From Yamagishiella unicocca (taxonomy: Eukaryota; Chlorophyta; Chlorophyceae; Chlamydomonadales; Volvocaceae), in the NCBI GenBank assembly GCA_003116995.1, contig BDSL01000047.1:620001-684000 (forward strand): 64,000 nucleotides of DNA, written 5' to 3'. The stretch's first letter is position 1, and each line of letters starts with the position of its first letter. The notes under the pieces are model-generated. The model made no database searches and was not told where the DNA came from. It saw only the letters and a list, made by a program, of their open reading frames with translations. A program made the position numbers and the translations under genes. Shown in pieces: positions 59,601 through 64,000 of this stretch.

Positions 59601-60004
59601 GGCGCTGCCAGGACCGCGGGCGGCCCCGACGGGTAGGCCACCCGCTAGGAGGCCACACTGCGGCAAACCACTGCAGTGGTCGGGTTGGGTTGGAGCCGAG
59701 CAGCGTCATGTGCGGGTGCGGGTGGCGACCAGCGTCATGTGCGGGTGGCGACCAGCGTCATGTGCGGGTGCGGGTGGCGACCAGCGTCATGTGCGGGTGG
59801 CGAGCAACGTCGGGTGCGGGTGACGTGTTCGCCGCGGCCTCATCGCGATGACAGCACAGGGTGCGGAGTGGCACTGCGTCCCGGCTCGACGATTTTTGTG
59901 CCACCCCACCACTGATGTCCGCCACCAGCCGAGCCCCATCCCACCAACGAACAGCCACCTGCGCCACCCACCTCCATCAGCGTCCTTGCTGCGGAGCTGG
60001 GCAT
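50681..60004 (-). CDS. TTC5: TTC5 homologue: tetratricopeptide repeats plus C-terminal OB fold
   Basis: Eleven exons on the minus strand: 60004-59972, 59310-58943, 58420-58279, 57984-57913, 57244-56935, 56329-56175, 55283-55191, 54327-54160, 53188-53132, 51933-51845 and 51110-50681. All phases agree, giving 638 residues. Family landmarks in order are LVDRLSKLADAKRMYGSVR, LRPLNPTAWNCLAHSYWERG, GCCLTSGLRHS to MMSLLVRQQ, RRALEMDLENGYSWYVLAMA, LPDLYYNRAALHAFTQDF, HRASSLDPGLP, LQPGSNRGLAVLCRPLVF, TLYLVCVDTGGCCFVLAL and YRFPLLLVGCDPG to VDGVPLHQAAQTP. The tail resembles the plant-type OB fold. Animal TTC5 is a p300 cofactor that also binds nascent tubulin at the ribosome and triggers tubulin mRNA decay. 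Pro/Ala inserts in exons 2, 5 and 11 explain the length (~440 residues in animals). About 30 residues usually present before LQPG have no exon here, so an exon between 51933 and 53132 may be missed. Exon 1 (MPSSAARTLME) rests on phase and splice sites. Confidence 0.87.
52150..52245 (-). repeat. ~85-bp dispersed element, copy 2 (inverted)
   Basis: On the minus strand it reads CATGCGCGCGCGTCCCGGTG, then GAAGGCTATGCACCCACTAC, ending in TTACTGGTCCTTTTATTGTA. It lies in the TTC5 intron between 51933 and 53132 and is inverted relative to the other two copies. Confidence 0.85.
53796..54110 (-). repeat. Two sense copies of the AATCCGCG...CCACGGC element in one TTC5 intron
   Basis: At 54110-54076 (50 bases past the exon 8 donor) and at 53835-53796 the minus strand reads AGAGAATCCGCGAATCCACG and AATAATTCCGCGCAAATCCA, followed by GGC(C/T)GAC. 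The same element lies in the helicase intron (1687-1649) and the PNO1 3' UTR (43373-43408), always in sense. Confidence 0.75.
55073..55192 (-). repeat. 13-bp minisatellite abutting the TTC5 exon 7 donor
   Basis: About nine copies of CCTCCCGCCCCCA (GTGGGGGCGGGAG in sense) begin exactly at the exon 7 donor CTGCAG|GTGGGGGCGGG. Each unit therefore repeats the intron's first bases. Confidence 0.9.
55784..55866 (+). repeat. ~85-bp dispersed element, copy 3
   Basis: It has the same start (CATGCGCGCGCGTCCCGGTG) and the ending TTACCGGTTCTTTTATGTAA. It lies in the TTC5 intron between 55283 and 56175, antisense to TTC5. Confidence 0.85.
57831..57917 (-). repeat. Five tandem copies of the TTC5 exon 4 donor site
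   Basis: CCTACCAGGTCCCCCC occurs at 57831, 57850, 57869, 57889 and 57908 (period 19-20). In sense each copy reads GGGGACCTG|GTAGGCAGG, including the last codons of the exon (Gly-Asp-Leu) and a full GT donor. Confidence 0.92.
59699..59822. repeat. Minisatellite in TTC5 intron 1
   Basis: CAGCGTCATGTGCGGGTG(CGGGTG)GCGAC is repeated four times with alternation of a short and a long form, then a diverged fifth copy. Confidence 0.85.
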
Positions 60005-60785
60005 TGGCGTGGCCGCGCGAGCTGCAGGAGCCTAGCCGCTGCTGCTGCAGCGGCTGATGTGTGCGTCGGCAGGCCGGTGAGGCGCTAGCATTAGCAGCAG
60101 CGGCGTGCAGAATGTCGCATCGATCTCCGGATGAGGCCGATATTAGAGACGTGCTCTTGTCGGAGCCACTGGCCGAGCGTCGGCAGCAAAATACTGCGCG
60201 ACAGCGCTGAAGACCGCGTGTGTTGAGTACACGTGTAATTAGCACACGAAGGTCTCTGGCTGGTGTTTATCACCTAGTAGAACGTCACGGGAAATGCGAA
60301 AAGTCGTTGAAGTGCTTCTCGAGAGTCGAGACCAGCAGTTGCATCCTCATGTATGACCTGACATAAAATAATGACACAGACGCGTTCTACTCGATACTCG
60401 ATGTATGGTGGTGCATTTGGTCCTCGTTTCACGCTCGGCAGTTTTCTGCAACCGCTGTACCAAAGCCTGAACGGCAACAGGACAAGGAAAGAGGACAACA
60501 TCATGATACCGGTACATGGAACGATAATAATCGGCATTAGCATACCGGTATTGATAGCTGAAGTTCGTTGCCTCAGCATGCATACCATACGAAGCGCGGC
60601 AGCCGCCAGTCTGCATTTTCCACTCACCCGTCGCGACTTTTGGACAGTCCGATTATATATCGTATCGCACCGCCCCTCGGCGGCCTGAGGGCACTGCCCC
60701 TAAGCGGGCGCCCGGCTATTCACACGCTCATTCCAAAAGTCCTGATGGTCCCTTGCTCCTTGGTTTTAGTAGAGCATGTTAGCAG
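60005..60785. promoter_or_regulatory. 5' flank of TTC5
   Basis: Presumably contains the TTC5 promoter. Several TACCGGTA-type palindromes occur at 60507-60555. No gene is seen. Confidence 0.35.
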
Positions 60786-61286
60786 TTAGCGCCTGCCGGT
60801 GTAATGAGCATGGGCATTGAAACCCCTGGCTCCTTTATGACCCGAACGCATTTTAATTGGGTGGCACATCTCAGCCGCCGAGGCGGCGGCTGCGTCTCCC
60901 CCGGGCCCCACCCCGTCCACCACCAGCTCCGCCAACTCCCCCGCTCCCGGCACCAACTCCGGCCCCCCGCGATCGCCTCCAGGCTTGCCTACCCTACTCG
61001 CCTGGTACCTGCTGTCATCCGTTGAGGCCATTGAGGGGGAGGGCTGGCGTGTGCCTGCGGGCGGGGGCCGCTGGGGCGAGGGGACGCCACGACACTCAGC
61101 CAGCAGGTGATTTCTCACCTGGCTGAGTGAGGGGCCATGGAGCGGCTCCCATGCTACCATCGGGCTTTTGGATTGCGGGGGGTCCTGAAGTTCGTCAACA
61201 GCCAGGGGGGTGAGGCTCTGTGAGCGAGGCAGCGGCAAGGAACTGACCCCTGACGCGATGAAAGATGACGCATCGACATCGGCCAT
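60786..61286 (-). CDS. Doubtful hypothetical protein, single exon
   Basis: An ATG at 61286 opens 166 codons (MADVDASSFIASGVSSLPLP ... stop at 60786) with no recognised domain. Codon third positions are moderately GC-rich and the frame stays open upstream to 61643. It includes a perfect stem, CTCAGCCAGGTGA / TCACCTGCTGGCTGAG, at 61091-61126, which is unusual inside a coding sequence. It could equally be a non-coding or transposon-derived segment. Confidence 0.28.
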   Translation of the reverse strand: MADVDASSFIASGVSSLPLPRSQSLTPLAVDELQDPPQSKSPMVAWEPLHGPSLSQVRNHLLAECRGVPSPQRPPPAGTRQPSPSMASTDDSRYQASRVGKPGGDRGGPELVPGAGELAELVVDGVGPGGDAAAASAAEMCHPIKMRSGHKGARGFNAHAHYTGRR

Positions 61287-62672
61287 GCAGGGTCCGAATC
61301 CGCCGTCGCCATTATGTTCCCGCAGGCGGTGTGGCCTGGGCATGAAGGACTGGTGATCAGAGGCGCAATGGCCACGGTCGATGCGTTGCTTAGGACTGGG
61401 GACGTCTGGGGACATATTGCACTGGTTAGAGACGAAATAGAGAATAAATGGTTGCGCCGACAGCATTGTGCACTGCTGACATTCTGGTGGCACTCTGGTG
61501 GCATTCTGGTGGCGTCCATCTATGTGTGTTCCACTGCCCGTGGCTTGGATGTGTGCACACTGTGAGGCAGAGGCTGACAAGTAAGGCAGCAGACAACTAT
61601 ACCGGTATATTACGTGGAACCGGGGTGAAGATCGATGAGCCATACGTGGCGGGGGGTTCGTTTAGGATCAATGCGTTACTGATGGAGCGATGACAGCAGC
61701 AGGTGAGACCTGCCTCCTGCCGAACACGTGGCGGCAGTGAGGTTGCGAGCATAAGGGAGGTTGCCCAAGTGCGCGAGCATGCCGGTGGAGACGCAGCTGA
61801 ATGTGGCGGGCGGGTGCGTTGCTCGATTGCTCCAGATTGCTTGCTTGCCGTCATGAAACCCCCCTCCCCCCGACACAAGCATAACCTGTGTAGTAAGGAC
61901 GGCAACCCGCTACGTTTAAAAGTGCAAAAGCGAATATAAGGCATGGCATGTGTATGTACCGCGCACGACTGTCGTTCACTTGGCCCGGGCCCCGCCTGGC
62001 CCCGCTGACTGCCCCCGACTCCCCCCAGACTGGGATACGCCAGAACATGTGTCCAATTACTTGTAGACATAACTGTCAATGCTACATCCTGTCTTCCCCA
62101 ACATTCCTTGGCTATCCGGGCTTCTGTCGTGCTCCGAAACTCTCCGACCGAGACTCTCCGATAGTCCCCCTCAACCACGACCGCCCAGCACGTGTCGTCT
62201 CAATCTATACCTTCAAAAACACGCAATGAGCCACGCTTTCGAATAAAGGGATGAGCGCCTGCCCAGCGGGGTTTGACCACAAGAATTTAAAGTGTACGAA
62301 AAGCGCTTGAGAGATTTGCAGAATACAAAACGGATATGAAATTGCGGCTACATTTTGATCGTGAGCGACCACTCAGTTTAGCTGCACCTAATCATCCGGA
62401 AACCCTGGCTGGCCCCCGTACTGGACAATGTACCGGGGGACAAAACAGACACGCTAACGTAATCGACGACATCTATATAATCTAGCAACAGTGTTGCAGG
62501 CAAAGTAATGCTTTCAAAGCTTCCAGTTGGTAGCTTAAATGAGAAGATCATCTCTCTGACGGAAAGCCCTCGCGAAATCCTTGGCAGCTGTCGCGGCCGG
62601 AGCTACATGCTTCCCGCCGTGGGATAACAATCAAAACTTACCCCACATATTCGTTTCAATATTGATACAAGG
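61287..62672. other. Gene-free stretch and 5' flank of the last gene
   Basis: No supportable gene. The sequence becomes AT-richer between 62280 and 62660, consistent with a promoter and 5' UTR for the gene starting at 62673. Confidence 0.45.
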
Positions 62673-64000
62673 ATGGACGCTGCCGCAAGCCCCATGCGTA
62701 ACAAACCGACGGCACCGGCAGGGCCGGCCACTGGCGACACAATCCTGATGGTGGTCTTGAAAGAGGGCATCCGACGAGCTCTTCGGGCACTCCTCCAGGT
62801 CGTCGCAAGTGCTCGTCAGCTGGTGCGGTTGCTGGCGCGCCATCAGGGTGTCCTGCTAGACCCGTTGCTTCGCGTATCCGGCGCGCTCGGGCACGCTGTG
62901 CAGTTGTTGCTATCCAGCAAGCCAGCCCGTCTGTTAATGGCGGCAGCGGCGTCAATTGTCTGCATATCTCTTCAGTGTCATCGCAGCTCGGGAGCAAACG
63001 TGCAGATGTCCTCCTCGCTGTCCCTGCTGTTCGGCATGATCAAGTAAGCATCTGAAAGCGCTTGAATTTCGGTGTCGGGGCTCAGGAGAATGCGGCAGCC
63101 TTGTTTGTGTGCCAGATAGAACCCTAAATGGAGCACTCTCAACTGGACCACGTTGTGGGCACCACCCAACTTCCATCCAGCGGGGTTATTAGTACGCACG
63201 TTTTGCAATCCATATTTGCTGGCTATGCCAGTGTTGGCCCTAGTCTGTCGCGACTCTTCGCATCCTATTGGCGCGCACAGGTTGCAAGGCTCCATGGCAG
63301 TCCAACTGGGGCCTGTAACATCCGAACAGTCCGGGCGGTCCAACAACGACGAGTTCCGCATCAATTGCCCTCAGGTGCGTCCCGTCCGTTGCCATGCCGC
63401 CTACTGCCGCTCGCAATGTCGCCGTATGCGTGGCCAAATCATAGCAGCAATCATCCTAAAACCATACTGCATTGGAGACGAACGCTTCCCTGCGGCGCGC
63501 CTTTCCTAGCGCCGAATGCGCCTGCCCAAAAATGTACCGCACATCCGTCCGGCGTGGCACAACGACCGCTTCCTTTCTACCCGTGGTTGACCTTCCCGCC
63601 TGCGCCATTCCACCAGGGCGTGAAGGAGCACATCGTGCGCTTCCTGGAGGTCCAAGCCACCCGCGACCCCACCGCCATGCCCGCTTGGCAGATCAGCCCC
63701 CAGAAGAACCCCGCAGCGGACTCCAACACCTTTGCCTTCGCCTTCACCGCGTCGCCGCCGCCACGACCTGCTTCACCCGCCGTACAGCCTGCTGACTCCC
63801 ATCCCACCGACGGCAAGGACAGCGCCATCAGCGCCTGCTGCGGCGCTTCTCTGCCCGCGCAACCGCCCTCTCCTCCGCGGCCCCCTACGAGCGGACTGAC
63901 CGCTGCGGCGCTGCTGGCCGCCCACCTGATCTCCGCCCCCCCCGCCAGCGTGCTGCCGCTGGTGGACGCGCTGCTCCCCTCGACGCCCCCGCTGGGCGCC
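62673..64000 (+). CDS. Unknown protein, 5' part (continues past window end)
   Basis: Exons 62673-63043, 63181-63374 and 63510-64000+ join in phase (donors AA|GTAAGC and G|GTGCGT; acceptors CATCCAG| and TTCCTAG|) and encode at least 352 residues. The first part is helical and Arg/Leu-rich (LKEGIRRALRALLQVVASAR, LVRLLARHQGVLLDPLLRVS) with a hydrophobic patch (LLMAAAASIVCISL). The text then reads LLFGMINGVISTHVLQSIFA, GYASVGPSLSRLFASYWRAQ, a linker, FYPWLTFPPAPFHQGVKEHI, VRFLEVQATRDP and a Pro/Ala/Ser-rich region. I do not recognise the family. Phase agreement and compositional change at the splice sites make it a credible gene. The end is cut by the window. Confidence 0.7.

Overview
This is nuclear DNA of a green alga, most probably a volvocine relative of Chlamydomonas or Volvox. 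The evidence is GC-rich coding sequence split by many short GT-AG introns, long homopolymeric and low-complexity protein segments (Ala, Gln, Glu, Gly), TGTAA-type polyadenylation motifs downstream of several genes, and single-copy genes of clearly eukaryotic families. Exon models were built by hand from open frames, splice signals, phase agreement and recalled family similarity. No alignment or gene predictor was run.

Left part (1-8.1 kb): the 5' part of a DDX24/Mak5-type DEAD-box helicase runs leftward off the window. It is divergent to a rightward gene for a Gln-rich protein with a C-terminal J domain. Their start codons are 382 bp apart.

Repeat block (8.1-26.9 kb): two large tandem arrays. 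Array A has about 12 full units of ~600 bp in two alternating subtypes (A and B) arranged as dimers and trimers. Array B has 22 units of ~428 bp. The two monomers are related, and each carries an intron-like module (GT donor, CTAAC or similar branch-like site, pyrimidine tract, CAG) at the equivalent place. The spacer between the arrays holds unassigned ORFs, one of which reads in frame into the first unit of array B. A decayed PHD/chromodomain-like fragment follows array B.

Middle (27-44.3 kb): a gene-free stretch contains a ~566-bp imperfect inverted repeat. Then come a rightward gene for an acidic protein with Sfi1-like tryptophan repeats, a leftward casein kinase 1 gene, and a divergent rightward PNO1/DIM2 ribosome-biogenesis gene whose fourth intron is over 1.2 kb.

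Right part (44.3-64 kb): a rightward six-exon gene of unknown function; a convergent leftward eleven-exon TTC5 (tetratricopeptide plus OB-fold) gene; a gene-poor stretch with one doubtful ORF; and a rightward unknown gene cut by the window end.

Two genes (the helicase and PNO1) act in ribosome biogenesis and two have possible cytoskeletal roles (the Sfi1-like protein and TTC5). The neighbourhood does not look operon-like and no functional cluster is claimed. The most unusual features are the paired, intron-bearing satellite arrays, several families of short repeats dispersed through introns and UTRs, and tandem repeats built on 5' splice sites.
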